Shown one piece after another: positions 34,810 through 46,082 of a stretch of 64,000 nucleotides of DNA. The notes beneath the pieces were generated by a model. The model searched no databases, was not told the DNA's origin, and worked only from the letters and a program-made list of their open reading frames with translations. The DNA is from an uncultured Alphaproteobacteria bacterium (lineage in GTDB: Bacteria > Pseudomonadota > Alphaproteobacteria > RF32 > CAG-239): the NCBI GenBank assembly GCA_902464275.1, contig CABQIK010000007.1, positions 1 through 64,000 on the forward strand, in the 5' to 3' direction. A program made the position numbers and the translations under genes. Positions within the stretch are counted from its first letter, which is position 1. Each line of letters opens with the position of its first letter.

Positions 34810-37197
34810 ATGTTTCGCTTATGTAAGTTTTTTATAAGTGCTTTTATATTGCTCAACCTACTTGTTGCCCTGCCGGCCAACGCGGCTGACGAAACTTTGC
34901 AATTTGATAAAGTTTCCAAGCAATTAACAACTATTGAAAAAAAGCTTAAAAGCGGTAATTCCACAGTACAGAGCATAGATGAAGACGCTAATTATTTATA
35001 TCAAACATCGGGCAGTCTCTCAGCTTTTAAGCGCGAATACGAGCGTGAAGCCGCCTATGTGCAAAAACAAATAGAAGCTTTAGGCTCTGCACCGGAAGAC
35101 GGTTCTAAAGAGCTTAAAGTCATTGCCCAAAAACGTAATGAATTTAACAATACCTTAGCGGTTATCAAAAGCAAAATTGCCGAAGTGCAAATTTTGGAAG
35201 TTAAAATTGAAGAACTTAATTTATTGGTTTTAAATTCCCGTAATCAGAAAATATTAGGCAATTTGGTTACCAAACAAGACATTTTGCTCAATCCGCAAAA
35301 CTTTTTTGCCGCTATTAAAGCCTTTGCCGGTTTTAGCTGGGATATTATTACATCCCCGATAAATTGGTATAAAATGCTTGATGATTCCGGTAAAAACTAC
35401 ATCTTAACTTATTTTATTCCGATACTGATTATTCTTATCGGCGCTTTTGGAGTCGGGCTTATTTTGCGCCGCCTGATTATGCGTAATTGGGGCTACCGCG
35501 CTGACATTGAAAATCCGCGTTATGGGCAAAAACTGTTTGCCGCAATGGCGGTTGCCGTTGCCTATGGCGTTATTCCGACCTTAATCATCGGCGGATTTTT
35601 AATTTGGATGATAGGCATGCAAATTTTTACCACCGGATTTTTCGGCATAGCCATTAACAGCACGCTCTATTATCTGCTATACATTATTATGGCGCGCGCC
35701 ATCGCCCGCGTAACTTTTGCTCCCTATCATGAAAAATGGCGCCTGATTAACCTCGGCACCGAAAAAGCCATCGGCATTGTTAAAGCTTTATACCTAAGCA
35801 TTTGGCTCATTGGCATTGTTTCATTGCTTGAATACATTGCCCGCACCGCCAACTATCAGGCTGAATTGATTAACTTTATTGTGGCAACCGATTGTGCCGT
35901 TAAAGCTTTTGCCATTATCTTATTGGTCAGCCGCATTTTTTATGAAGAAGAACCGGAATTATCAGCCGAAACTGATGATGATACCGATGACAGCATGAGT
36001 AATTCATTTAAAATTATTTTCATCACCTCGTTTATCAGCATTGCCACTTTCGGCATAGCCTTGTTCGGCTACCCTGATTTGTCGGCCTTTATTTTTAATC
36101 GTTATATTTTAAGCGCTCTGCTGTTTGTGTTATTCATAATCTGTCACCGCTTATTTGCTGAAATCATCAAGCACATTTTACTGCTTGGCTTTTGGGCCAA
36201 AACCTTTAAAATGCGCCGCAAAATTTTAACCAAAATAAACTTTGGTTTAAGCCTGATTTTAACTCCTCTGCTTGCCATGTTTTTTATTTTTGTATTTTTG
36301 AATCTGTGGGGCTTATCGGGCGATTTAATTTTGCACGTAGTTAAAAAAATTCTGTTCGGCTTCAGTATCGGCGGCGTGCGTATTTCTTTAATTGCCATAA
36401 TTTTAGGCATTGTGGTATTTTTCGGCTCGCTTGCCATCATGAAAGCCTTAAAAAACAATTTAACCAACAACGTTTTTGCCAAACTTGATATTGATGACGG
36501 CATTAAGCACTCATTATCATCCGGTGTCAGCTTTGTAGGCTTTGTAATAGCCTCGCTGTTGGCAATTATAGTCATGGGCGGCAATTTAACCAGTTTGGCC
36601 GTTATCGCCGGTGCCTTATCGGTCGGTATCGGTTTCGGATTACAAAACATTTTCAACAACTTTGTATCCGGCATTATCATTTTGTTTGAACGTCCGGTAA
36701 AAGTCGGCGACTGGGTTGTCTTTAATGGTGAAGAAGGCCAAATTAAACAAATCAACATTCGCTCCACCGAATTGGAAACCTTCAAAAAAACCAGTATCAT
36801 TATTCCTAACGCCACATTAATTTCATCGGCATTAACCAACTTAACCCACGGCAACAACTGGACCAGACAAGCTGTCAGCGTCGGGGTTGCTTACGGTACC
36901 GATGTAAATAAAGTTACTGAAATTTTATTAGAATGCGCCCGTAACAATAAAAAGGTTTTAAAAACTCCCGCGCCGTATGTAATTTTCAAAGACTTCGGCT
37001 CCAGCTCGCTTGACTTTGAATTACGTTGCTATTCTAACAACATTTGGGCAGGTTGGAACATCCCGAGCGAACTGCGTTATGAAATTAACCGCCGCTTTAT
37101 GGAAGAAGGAATTGAAATTCCGTTCCAACAGATTGTTATCCACCAAGGCGACACTTCCGTATCTTCAGAAACGCAATTCTACGGAAACAAAAAATAA
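34810..37197 (+). CDS. Large MscS/MscK-family mechanosensitive channel
   Basis: 795 aa. A signal peptide (to about ANA, residue 25) precedes a periplasmic coiled-coil region (40-170), then roughly ten membrane helices. The MscS core sits at about 600-780: SLAVIAGALSVGIGFGLQNI pore helix, FVSGIIILFERPVKVGDWV and the beta domain NIRSTELETFKKTSIIIPNA. Releases solutes on hypo-osmotic shock. Co-transcribed with the ASADH-like gene; a strong terminator follows. Confidence 0.93.
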   Translation: MFRLCKFFISAFILLNLLVALPANAADETLQFDKVSKQLTTIEKKLKSGNSTVQSIDEDANYLYQTSGSLSAFKREYEREAAYVQKQIEALGSAPEDGSKELKVIAQKRNEFNNTLAVIKSKIAEVQILEVKIEELNLLVLNSRNQKILGNLVTKQDILLNPQNFFAAIKAFAGFSWDIITSPINWYKMLDDSGKNYILTYFIPILIILIGAFGVGLILRRLIMRNWGYRADIENPRYGQKLFAAMAVAVAYGVIPTLIIGGFLIWMIGMQIFTTGFFGIAINSTLYYLLYIIMARAIARVTFAPYHEKWRLINLGTEKAIGIVKALYLSIWLIGIVSLLEYIARTANYQAELINFIVATDCAVKAFAIILLVSRIFYEEEPELSAETDDDTDDSMSNSFKIIFITSFISIATFGIALFGYPDLSAFIFNRYILSALLFVLFIICHRLFAEIIKHILLLGFWAKTFKMRRKILTKINFGLSLILTPLLAMFFIFVFLNLWGLSGDLILHVVKKILFGFSIGGVRISLIAIILGIVVFFGSLAIMKALKNNLTNNVFAKLDIDDGIKHSLSSGVSFVGFVIASLLAIIVMGGNLTSLAVIAGALSVGIGFGLQNIFNNFVSGIIILFERPVKVGDWVVFNGEEGQIKQINIRSTELETFKKTSIIIPNATLISSALTNLTHGNNWTRQAVSVGVAYGTDVNKVTEILLECARNNKKVLKTPAPYVIFKDFGSSSLDFELRCYSNNIWAGWNIPSELRYEINRRFMEEGIEIPFQQIVIHQGDTSVSSETQFYGNKK

Positions 37198-37203
37198 TTT
37201 TAT

Positions 37204-37235
37204 AAAAAAGACAGCCCCAAACGGCTGTCTTTTTT
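37204..37235. terminator. Bidirectional terminator between the MscS and MazG-like genes
   Basis: AAAAAAGACAGCC pairs with GGCTGTCTTTTTT around CCAAAC. It serves the two convergent genes. Confidence 0.9.
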
Positions 37236-37237
37236 AT

Positions 37238-37636
37238 TTAATATAAATCGCTTAAATCCGGCTTTTTATAATTCGGGCCTTTTAAAAATTTGCCATCCGC
37301 GCGTTTTAAAGGTTTACCGTTAACCAGTTTAGACATATTGCTTTCATGCACGCGCTTAAACACTTCTTCAAACGGAATTCCGAAACAAACAGCCATGCCG
37401 CTTAACACATACTGCAAATCCGCCAGCTCTTTATACATTTTAAGCACTGATTCTTTTTGAACTTTGCCATTTTGCTCCAACTCATTAATTAAATTATCAA
37501 TCTCGGCATTAAGCTCCGCCGTTTCTTCATTAATTAACCGCTTGCGCAATGCCAGCAAATCAACTGAAAATGGCTCATTTACGGCACATTCCATAGCTTT
37601 ATGGCATTCTGCCACCATTTGTTCATACTTGTTCAT
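37238..37636 (-). CDS. MazG-like/PRA-PH family nucleotide pyrophosphohydrolase
   Basis: 132 aa, all-alpha. RLINEETAELNAEID (ExxE) and KELADLQYVLSGMAV (ExxD) are the magnesium-binding motifs of the all-alpha NTP pyrophosphatase superfamily. HESNMSKLVNGKPLKRADGK and KGPNY at the end match a subgroup often called phosphoribosyl-ATP pyrophosphohydrolase-like. Substrate unknown; it could clean the nucleotide pool. No other histidine genes nearby. Confidence 0.85.
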   Translation of the reverse strand: MNKYEQMVAECHKAMECAVNEPFSVDLLALRKRLINEETAELNAEIDNLINELEQNGKVQKESVLKMYKELADLQYVLSGMAVCFGIPFEEVFKRVHESNMSKLVNGKPLKRADGKFLKGPNYKKPDLSDLY

Positions 37637-37779
37637 AACACCCTCACAAATTTACTTTTTATATGTTAAGCTTTTATCGGGTTTGTCAAGCTGTTTTTAA
37701 AGTAAATGTTAATAGAATCCGAAAAGTGCTGAAATTTGATTTAAGCCGGTGTATATATTATAGCCAAGAAAGGAAAGTT

Positions 37780-38442
37780 ATGTCTGCGACCTTAGATAAA
37801 ATCATTAATCTGTTCAAATGGCCGATAGCGGTTTACATGCTGCTGTCTTTGCCCGCGCTTTTCATGTCGGTTGATTTTTTTTCATTCGCATCATTTAAAT
37901 ATTTAGCCCTCATCGCCGGATTTTTCATGTATTTTATCGCCCGCACCATGGCCGATTCGTCAGTTAAAACTTCCATGCAGATTATCGCCCATGAGCTAAC
38001 TCACTCCTTTTTCGCCCTCATTACCTTTCATAAAGTTGACCATATCCGGCTTGACCCTGATAACAGCGGCGGCGAAATGGGCTTTAAAGGCGAAGGGAAC
38101 TGGCTCATTATAATTGCTCCATACTTTTTTCCGCTATTTGCGTCAATTTATATGGTTATTATGGGCTTTTTGCCTTCTAACCTGATTATGAACGGAATTT
38201 TAGGCTATTTTCTGGGCTATCATACTGATACTGTCGGCTCTCAAATTCATGACAAACAAACTGATTTGCCCAAAGTATCGTATAAATTTTGTTGGATGTT
38301 TCTCCCCTCTGCCAATTTGTGGGTTATCGGCAGTATACTTGCTTTCAACAGCCGCGGTTGGGAAGGTGTATCGTTGTATTTTGACTTAATCAACCGGCTT
38401 AATCTGCAAAACTTAAAATATGTGCTAAACCTTGTGTTTTAA
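37780..38442 (+). CDS. M50-like membrane metalloprotease
   Basis: 220 aa from ATG 37780 (AAAGGAAAGTT upstream; the frame extends to 37663 without a good RBS). Five or six hydrophobic segments, with the zinc motif HELTH in IIAHELTHSFFALIT inside or next to a membrane helix, like site-2-type M50B proteins. The third ligand is not obvious; GYHTDTVGSQIHDKQTD is a candidate region. Substrate unknown. It overlaps ldcA tail to tail by 4 bases. Confidence 0.75.
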   Translation: MSATLDKIINLFKWPIAVYMLLSLPALFMSVDFFSFASFKYLALIAGFFMYFIARTMADSSVKTSMQIIAHELTHSFFALITFHKVDHIRLDPDNSGGEMGFKGEGNWLIIIAPYFFPLFASIYMVIMGFLPSNLIMNGILGYFLGYHTDTVGSQIHDKQTDLPKVSYKFCWMFLPSANLWVIGSILAFNSRGWEGVSLYFDLINRLNLQNLKYVLNLVF

Positions 38443-39320
38443 TAAACAAGCTCCGTTTCATCGGCATTTAGGCAAACTTTTTTACCAATCGGCAGCACAT
38501 AGCGGCTGGCAATATGCCCGTACGGAAAATCTGTTATTACCGGAATATCCAACTCTTGCGCAAAATCAGCAATAATTTCCGCAACAGAGCCGTCACCCTC
38601 ATCAGCTTCTGTGCAATTTAAGAACTGCCCGAATACAATACCATTTAAGCCTGCAAAATCTTTTTGCGCTTTAAGCTGATTAAGCATCAGGTCAATCCGA
38701 TATGTTTTTTCGCCCACATCTTCAATCAGCAAAATTTTACCCTGCAACGACGGAAAATACGGCGTGCCGCACAAATAATTAAACACGCTCAAACATCCAC
38801 CGACCATAATCCCTTGCGCCAAACCGGCGTTTAAGCATTTGCCGCCAAACACTTTTTGCTCATGACCGGCAAAAACCTCATTTAACGAGCAATTTATTTT
38901 TTCATCAAGTTCACCGGTTTTAAAATCAAAAATCGGCAAAAATCCGGTGTATGACACATTGCCTGCTAACGTAAACAAGGCATTTTGCAAAGCGGTTGAA
39001 TCGCTTAACCCGAACACCGGCTTGCGATTCTTTTTAACAGTTGCGTAATCAAGATACGGTAAAATTTTAGAGCTTCCCGCCCCGCCGCGCACACAAAACA
39101 ACGCTTTAATATCAGGGCGAGCAAATGCTTCATTAATATCATTCGCCCGCTCAAAATCCGTGCCTGCCATATAATAACGGCGCGCAAACACGTGCGGCAT
39201 AAGCTCAAGCTCAAAACCTTGCGCTTCAAGCCAAGCCGCGCCGGTTTTTAATGATTCCGGCTCAATAAAGCCCGATGGCGCCACCAAGGCTATTTTATCG
39301 CCCGCGCGTAATAACGTCAT
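38439..39320 (-). CDS. ldcA: LD-carboxypeptidase (S66 family)
   Basis: 293 aa. IALVAPSG at the start, FCVRGGAGSSKILPYLDY, then FGLSDSTALQ with the nucleophile Ser, LLIEDVGEKTYRID with the Glu, and YGHIASRYVLPIG with the His, the Ser-Glu-His triad of S66 enzymes. It trims the terminal D-Ala of tetrapeptides in the cytoplasm during murein recycling. Its ATG overlaps the Mur ligase stop by 4 bases (ATGA). Confidence 0.93.
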   Translation of the reverse strand: MTLLRAGDKIALVAPSGFIEPESLKTGAAWLEAQGFELELMPHVFARRYYMAGTDFERANDINEAFARPDIKALFCVRGGAGSSKILPYLDYATVKKNRKPVFGLSDSTALQNALFTLAGNVSYTGFLPIFDFKTGELDEKINCSLNEVFAGHEQKVFGGKCLNAGLAQGIMVGGCLSVFNYLCGTPYFPSLQGKILLIEDVGEKTYRIDLMLNQLKAQKDFAGLNGIVFGQFLNCTEADEGDGSVAEIIADFAQELDIPVITDFPYGHIASRYVLPIGKKVCLNADETELVY

Positions 39321-40690
39321 GCTGTTACCCCTTCTAAAATGCTATGGCAAAAATCCGGCAGTGAATTATCTCTGGCTCCCATAATTACAACCCGATCACC
39401 TGGTTTTGCCATCGCGATTATTTGCGTTTTAATTTCATCTCTGGTCTGATAAAACTTAGCGTTAACGCCAAGCTCACAAGCATATTTAATTAAATCCGCC
39501 GATGAAATATCGCGTTTTACCGTTCCTCCGGCATAATAAATTTCCGGCATAAACAAACAATCGTCAGGCAGCATGGTTTGCGCAAAGCTTTCCATAATTT
39601 GTTTGCCCATCATGCGCATCGGCGAAAATCCGTGCGGCTGAAACATAACCAACAGCCGGCCGCTGTAATCGCGTAATGCCCGCATTGAAGCCAAAACCTT
39701 ATCGGGATTATGCGCAAAATCATCAATTACGGTAACACCGCCGCGGGTGCCGATAACATCTAAGCGCCTTTTGGTACCGGTAAAATCTTGCAAAATTTTT
39801 GCCGCTGCAAATTTATCAACCCCCAAATATGAGCAGGCGGCAATCGCGGCCATCGCATTAGCCACGTTAAAAGCGCCGATTATCTGCAAAGTAAACGTTT
39901 TGCCACTTAAATCATAGCTTATGCCATGCGGTAAAGGCTTAATGTCTGAAGCGTAAAAATCAGCCTGTGGATTTTTAACCGAAAAAGTTTTAATATGCGG
40001 ATTGCAATCTTTCAAACATTGCGAATTAACGCAATCGGCATTAATCACCGCGCCGCCGGTTGCTTTTTGCACAAAATCGGCAAACAATTTTTTAAGTTCG
40101 CTGATTTCTTTGTGGTCTATCGTAATATTATTAACCACCGCCACATACGGCACATATTTTTCAACCGAACCATCGCTTTCATCAGCCTCCACCACGCAAA
40201 TATCGCCGTTATTTAAAATAACATTCGGAATCCCCGCCTGATTGGCGTAATTTTTGAGCAATCCTCCGTTAATAACCAACGGTTTTTTGCCTAATTTATC
40301 CAAAATAAAACCTATCATCGCGGTTAAAGTGGTTTTACCGCTGGTTCCGCCTACCGCAATTCCGTAACGTGATTGATTAAAAATTTCCGCAAGCAAATCC
40401 GAACGTTTTTTAATAGCGATATGCTTTGTCTTTGCCACTTTAACATCCGGAATGGTATCTTCCACCGCGGTTGAAACATAAAGACAGTCTAAATCATCTG
40501 TAATCGCGGAGCCGTCCTGCGGAAAAATTTTAATTCCGACATCTTCAAGAGCCTTGCGATTCGCCTCATCTTTACCGTTATCAAAACTTCTGTCCGAACC
40601 GCGCACATTTATTCCTCTTGCGTTCAAAACCTGCGCCAATGCGCTCATGCCGCTGCCGGATATTCCGCAAAAACTAACCTTTTTCATCAT
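39317..40690 (-). CDS. MurC/Mpl-type Mur ligase
   Basis: 457 aa. N-terminal CGISGSGMSALAQVL (UDP-binding), ATP loop GGTSGKTTLTAM, EADESDGSVEKY, NNITIDHKE and C-terminal DDFAHNPDKVLASMRAL. The ESD motif is MurC-like, but sharing an operon with ldcA argues for Mpl, which joins the recycled tripeptide to UDP-MurNAc. The P-loop has Ser where both families usually have His (GTHGKTT). I leave MurC or Mpl open. RBS AAAGGAACTTAA. Confidence 0.85.
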   Translation of the reverse strand: MMKKVSFCGISGSGMSALAQVLNARGINVRGSDRSFDNGKDEANRKALEDVGIKIFPQDGSAITDDLDCLYVSTAVEDTIPDVKVAKTKHIAIKKRSDLLAEIFNQSRYGIAVGGTSGKTTLTAMIGFILDKLGKKPLVINGGLLKNYANQAGIPNVILNNGDICVVEADESDGSVEKYVPYVAVVNNITIDHKEISELKKLFADFVQKATGGAVINADCVNSQCLKDCNPHIKTFSVKNPQADFYASDIKPLPHGISYDLSGKTFTLQIIGAFNVANAMAAIAACSYLGVDKFAAAKILQDFTGTKRRLDVIGTRGGVTVIDDFAHNPDKVLASMRALRDYSGRLLVMFQPHGFSPMRMMGKQIMESFAQTMLPDDCLFMPEIYYAGGTVKRDISSADLIKYACELGVNAKFYQTRDEIKTQIIAMAKPGDRVVIMGARDNSLPDFCHSILEGVTA

Positions 40691-40700
40691 TTAAGTTCCT

Positions 40701-41507
40701 TTACAACGCGTCATAAATATCTTCAAGTTTCTGTTTGCCAGCTTGCAAATCTTTATAATCAACCACAATATAAGTCTGCTCATCGCCGTCCGCATACAGC
40801 GCCAAGGTTACGCCGGTTTTGCCGTTTTCAAAAGTTGCGTACAAAGTCGCTTCGCCGCTTACCAATTTTTGCAAAAATCCTTCCGCGCCGAGCGGCATTT
40901 CAACCACGCGCGATATAACATTGCCATCGGCATCGGCTTCATCAACATTAACCGCCGCCGGTGTATAAAACTGCTGAGCATTACCGTATTTTTTAGCCAA
41001 CATCTGGTAATATTGCTTGTAAAGCTTCAACCCCTTGCTTGCCGAAGCGTCATCTTGCTGCGGTTTGCCGTAAGCAATAATCCGCCACAACTGGTTATTA
41101 TCGCCAAAACTGATGTCAACTTCTTTAAAATCGGAAACCGGCTTAGGCAGATTAATTGCTTTATATGTTCCGGGCGTATCTTTAAGCTCAATCGGCGTTA
41201 AATAAACTTTTAAGGCTTCAATATCTTTAACCGGCGCAAGCCAACTTAACCCGAACGGCGCCGGTGCATAAATATTTTGCGGCTTAACGTCTTTAACTTT
41301 TTCAATTTTTTTACTGACGGTTTTAATTTTAAGCGCTGCCGGACGACTGTCTAAAATTTTACCGGCTTCCGTCTGCCCCGATTCTCCGGCCGCTTCCTGC
41401 TTCATTTGACCTGAAACCACCAAATCGCCGAAAAAGCTCTCTTCCGCTTTTGCCGAATTAGTGCCAAGCAGTCCTAAAGCCGCTAAAAACCACCATATTT
41501 TTTTCAT
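40701..41507 (-). CDS. Secreted hypothetical protein, 268 aa
   Basis: ATG 41507 with AAAAGGAGAAGATTT. A signal peptide (KKIWWFLAALGLLGTNSAKA) is followed by a low-complexity linker and a globular region with FGLSWLAPVKDIEALKVYLT, ADGNVISRVVEMPLG and DLQAGKQKLEDIYDAL at the end. No known family. First gene of an operon with the Mur ligase and ldcA, so a role near peptidoglycan is possible. Confidence 0.8.
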   Translation of the reverse strand: MKKIWWFLAALGLLGTNSAKAEESFFGDLVVSGQMKQEAAGESGQTEAGKILDSRPAALKIKTVSKKIEKVKDVKPQNIYAPAPFGLSWLAPVKDIEALKVYLTPIELKDTPGTYKAINLPKPVSDFKEVDISFGDNNQLWRIIAYGKPQQDDASASKGLKLYKQYYQMLAKKYGNAQQFYTPAAVNVDEADADGNVISRVVEMPLGAEGFLQKLVSGEATLYATFENGKTGVTLALYADGDEQTYIVVDYKDLQAGKQKLEDIYDAL

Positions 41508-41541
41508 AAATCTTCTCCTTTTGCATATTGAAGAAAAAAAG

Positions 41542-41570
41542 TTGAACACTGTTCATTTTTCTGCTATAGT
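41542..41570 (+). promoter_or_regulatory. Promoter and palindromic operator of the TetR gene
   Basis: TTGAAC, 17 bases, TATAGT, then the ATG at 41607. A perfect palindrome TGAACA-C-TGTTCA (41543-41555) overlaps the -35, fitting repression by the TetR protein. The divergent operon at 41507 shares the region. Confidence 0.6.
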
Positions 41571-41606
41571 AACGCAAATTTGTTAATTTAGATATAAGAA
41601 TCAACC

Positions 41607-42203
41607 ATGAATAAAGATAATATTCAAGAAATTTTAGTCAACAAAGGTCGTGAACTGATTCAAGAAAAAGGCGCCGAATTTTTAACCGCCCGCAAACTTT
41701 CCGAAGCTTCCGGTTATTCGGTCGGCACCATTTACAATCAGTTCGGCAACATGGATAACTTTATCTTAATTCAAAATTACCTGACTTTAGACAGCCTCTA
41801 CATTCGTCTGGCGCGTTTACAGGCCTCCGGCACCCCGTACCAACGGCTTAACCTGTACGCGCGTGAATTTATTAATTTTGTGCTTGAAAATAAAAACCTG
41901 TGGTTTTTGGTTCACAACTTTCATCTTTTGAACAACAACCGCCACTTTTCAAAAGTTTACCTGCGCCGCGTGGTGCAAATTACCCAACTGGTTGAAAGCT
42001 CGTTTAAGGCCTTGTTTCCTGAAATTCCGTTGCCTGAACGCTTGCTTTCCATTCAAATTTTGTGGCTTTCGTTGTTTTCGTTAAGTTCTTTTTTAACCAC
42101 CGACACATTAGACAGCTTTACCAAAATTAACAAAAACACCTTGTGCGAATTGCTCTTAAATACCTATCTTGCCGGCATGAAAGTGCTTGAACAGGCTCAA
42201 TAA
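41607..42203 (+). CDS. TetR family transcriptional regulator
   Basis: 198 aa. The N-terminal HTH is clear: GAEFLTARKLSEASGYSVGTIYNQFGNMDN (part of residues 21-50). The C-terminal ligand domain is helical with no recognisable specificity. It is divergent from the secreted-protein/Mur ligase/ldcA operon and may regulate that operon and itself through the palindrome at 41543. Confidence 0.9.
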   Translation: MNKDNIQEILVNKGRELIQEKGAEFLTARKLSEASGYSVGTIYNQFGNMDNFILIQNYLTLDSLYIRLARLQASGTPYQRLNLYAREFINFVLENKNLWFLVHNFHLLNNNRHFSKVYLRRVVQITQLVESSFKALFPEIPLPERLLSIQILWLSLFSLSSFLTTDTLDSFTKINKNTLCELLLNTYLAGMKVLEQAQ

Positions 42204-42267
42204 GCATTTTTGCTATAAAAAATATCATTCAATATCAATACATTAGCCCTATAATGAAAATTTCTTG

Positions 42268-42343
42268 TTAATAATTATTAACAGGCGTTTAAAATGATTC
42301 ACAAATAAAAAATATGGCGTTATAGTATTAACATCATTGTTAA
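42268..42343 (+). promoter_or_regulatory. ctrA upstream region with paired TTAA half-sites
   Basis: TTAA at 42268 and 42278 (6 bases between) and TTAA at 42328 and 42340 (8 between). CtrA boxes are normally TTAA-N7-TTAA, so these are imperfect candidates for autoregulation. TATAGT at 42321 may be a -10. Confidence 0.3.
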
Positions 42344-42366
42344 AAAAACAACGGAAGGATAAAAAG

Positions 42367-43053
42367 ATGAGAGTGCTGTTAGTTGAAGATGATTACGCCG
42401 TTTCACAAAGCATTGAAACCATGCTCAAAAAAGAGGGCATGATTGTTGACGCCACTGATTTAGGCGAAGACGGACTGGAAATCGGCAAACTGTATGATTA
42501 TGACATCATTATTCTTGACTTAATGTTGCCTGACATGAACGGATATGAAGTTCTTAAAAGCCTGCGCAACGCCAAAGTCAACACTCCGGTGCTGATTTTA
42601 TCCGGTTTGTCTGAGCCTGATAAAAAAGTTAAAGGATTGGGATACGGTGCCGATGACTATTTAACCAAACCTTTTGATAAGGCCGAGCTTTTAGCCCGTA
42701 TTCAAGCGATTGTGCGCCGTTCCAAAGGACACTCCAACTCCATTATTAAAACCGGTGAAGTTGAAGTTAACTTAGATACTCAAACCGTTACCGTCAGCGG
42801 CAAACCGCTTCATTTAACCGGCAAAGAGTACGGCATTATGGAATTGCTTTCATTGCGCAAAGGTTCAACCCTAAACAAAGACCAGTTCTTAAACCACTTA
42901 TATGGCGGGATTGATGAACCTGAGCTTAAAATTATTGACGTGTTTATTTGCAAATTGCGTAAAAAACTTGAAGACATTTCCGGCGGCAAAAATTACATTG
43001 AAACCGTTTGGGGCAGAGGCTACGTATTACGTGACCCTGATGAAAACAAATAA
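42367..43053 (+). CDS. ctrA: Cell-cycle response regulator CtrA
   Basis: 228 aa from ATG 42367 (GGAAGGATAAAAAG). The receiver domain has [12 protein letters not shown] and the phospho-acceptor in [13 protein letters not shown], and ends with [17 protein letters not shown]. The OmpR-type winged helix holds [18 protein letters not shown] and [12 protein letters not shown], nearly identical to Caulobacter CtrA from memory. CtrA controls division, polarity and surface structures in alphaproteobacteria. It stands as a single gene. Confidence 0.96.
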   Translation: MRVLLVEDDYAVSQSIETMLKKEGMIVDATDLGEDGLEIGKLYDYDIIILDLMLPDMNGYEVLKSLRNAKVNTPVLILSGLSEPDKKVKGLGYGADDYLTKPFDKAELLARIQAIVRRSKGHSNSIIKTGEVEVNLDTQTVTVSGKPLHLTGKEYGIMELLSLRKGSTLNKDQFLNHLYGGIDEPELKIIDVFICKLRKKLEDISGGKNYIETVWGRGYVLRDPDENK

Positions 43054-43139
43054 TCGGTCAGTATAAAAATTATAAACGGCCGCAAGGTTTAAAAAAGCAA
43101 GTTAAGTATTATATCTCCTTGCGTTAAGGAGATTAAAAC

Positions 43140-43856
43140 ATGAGCAGAATTTACCTTGCGGCCGGATGCAATAACGGTAATATTCTTAATGATTATACCG
43201 TTTTTTTAGTGCAAAAATTAGCCGAAACCGGCGATGTTTATTATTTAAACAACGGCAAACTTGCCAAAGCGGAATTACAAAAGCTGCAAAAACACGCCTT
43301 TTTTGCCGATTCGGTATTGCACAACGGCAATGATTACGGTTCATGGCAATATTTAATTTATCACTTAGGTTGGAAAAAGCTGTCAGAGTATGATGAAGTT
43401 GCTTTTTGCAATGAAAATACTTATGCCCCGTTAGCGCATTTGCAAAACATTTCAGCATATCTCAAATTTCAAAATTACGATTTTTGGGGCATGGCGGAAA
43501 AATATAATCACAATCCTGAAGACAACGGGCGCTTTATCATATTTAAACACAACGTAATTCAAAGCCCCAAATTTCAAGAATTTTGGAATAATATAATTTT
43601 TCGTGACAAGCGCTACACCTACAAAACCATTTTAACCCCGTTCTTAAAAGAATTAGGTTTTAACGGCAAAACCGATTATAAAAATTACAAACAGCAGACA
43701 CCGTTAAAATTAAGCGGCTCAACGATTCGTCTGGCAACTCCCATCAGTTACGGAAGCACTTTTGCCGTTAAGGACACAGGTTATCATCAAAAACCGCTTG
43801 CCGGTATAATTAAAAATTTAAAAAACGGAATCCATTTATTCCGCTCCGGTTTATAA
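43140..43856 (+). CDS. RgpF-like (rhamnan synthesis F) protein
   Basis: 238 aa. YDEVAFCNENTYAPLAHL and DFWGMAEKYN followed by FIIFKHNVIQSPKFQEFWNNI follow the RgpF pattern (YDEI.F.NDS..GP, DFWG.T, F..F....l.S..F..FW). Such proteins are linked to cell-surface polysaccharide assembly. It is shorter than full RgpF. RBS AAGGAGATTAAAAC. No other polysaccharide genes nearby. Confidence 0.75.
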   Translation: MSRIYLAAGCNNGNILNDYTVFLVQKLAETGDVYYLNNGKLAKAELQKLQKHAFFADSVLHNGNDYGSWQYLIYHLGWKKLSEYDEVAFCNENTYAPLAHLQNISAYLKFQNYDFWGMAEKYNHNPEDNGRFIIFKHNVIQSPKFQEFWNNIIFRDKRYTYKTILTPFLKELGFNGKTDYKNYKQQTPLKLSGSTIRLATPISYGSTFAVKDTGYHQKPLAGIIKNLKNGIHLFRSGL

Positions 43857-43898
43857 AAAAATCTGACTTATAACATATTGCCCGAAAGATAAAAAAGC

Positions 43899-43931
43899 AA
43901 CCGGCCGATGATGGAAAATCATCGGCCGGTT
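43899..43931. terminator. Strong bidirectional terminator
   Basis: AACCGGCCGATGAT and ATCATCGGCCGGTT, 14-bp perfect stem with GGAAA loop, between the convergent RgpF-like gene and groL. Confidence 0.85.
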
Positions 43932-43954
43932 TATAAGCTTTAGCGGAAATCAGA

Positions 43955-45908
<1,954 letters not shown>

Positions 45909-45931
45909 TGTACAATCCTCATATAAGTTTT

Positions 45932-45971
45932 TAACTAATGTTTAGTTAGTGTTTGCAACCGCCCTTGTCAA
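45932..45971 (-). promoter_or_regulatory. groSL promoter region with inverted repeat
   Basis: TTGACA (45971-45966) on the minus strand. 17 bases further lies an inverted repeat TAACTAA-TGT-TTAGTTA as read on the plus strand (45932-45948) that would cover the -10. It is not a CIRCE element (TTAGCACTC-N9-GAGTGCTAA). CTTGAC could also serve sigma-32. Confidence 0.45.
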
Positions 45972-46082
45972 GAAGCAAGGCATAAAAAAATACCCGATGA
46001 TATATGTTTTATTTTACCCCTTGCAAAGTTTGTAAAATTTATTATTGTAAAAGCATAAGTTAACCTTAAAGGAATACAAATT

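Noticed and set aside
36144..36857. 237-codon antisense frame in the MscS channel gene
   Set aside because: Composition is the shadow of membrane helices, without RBS or recognisable domains; the plus-strand protein is certain.
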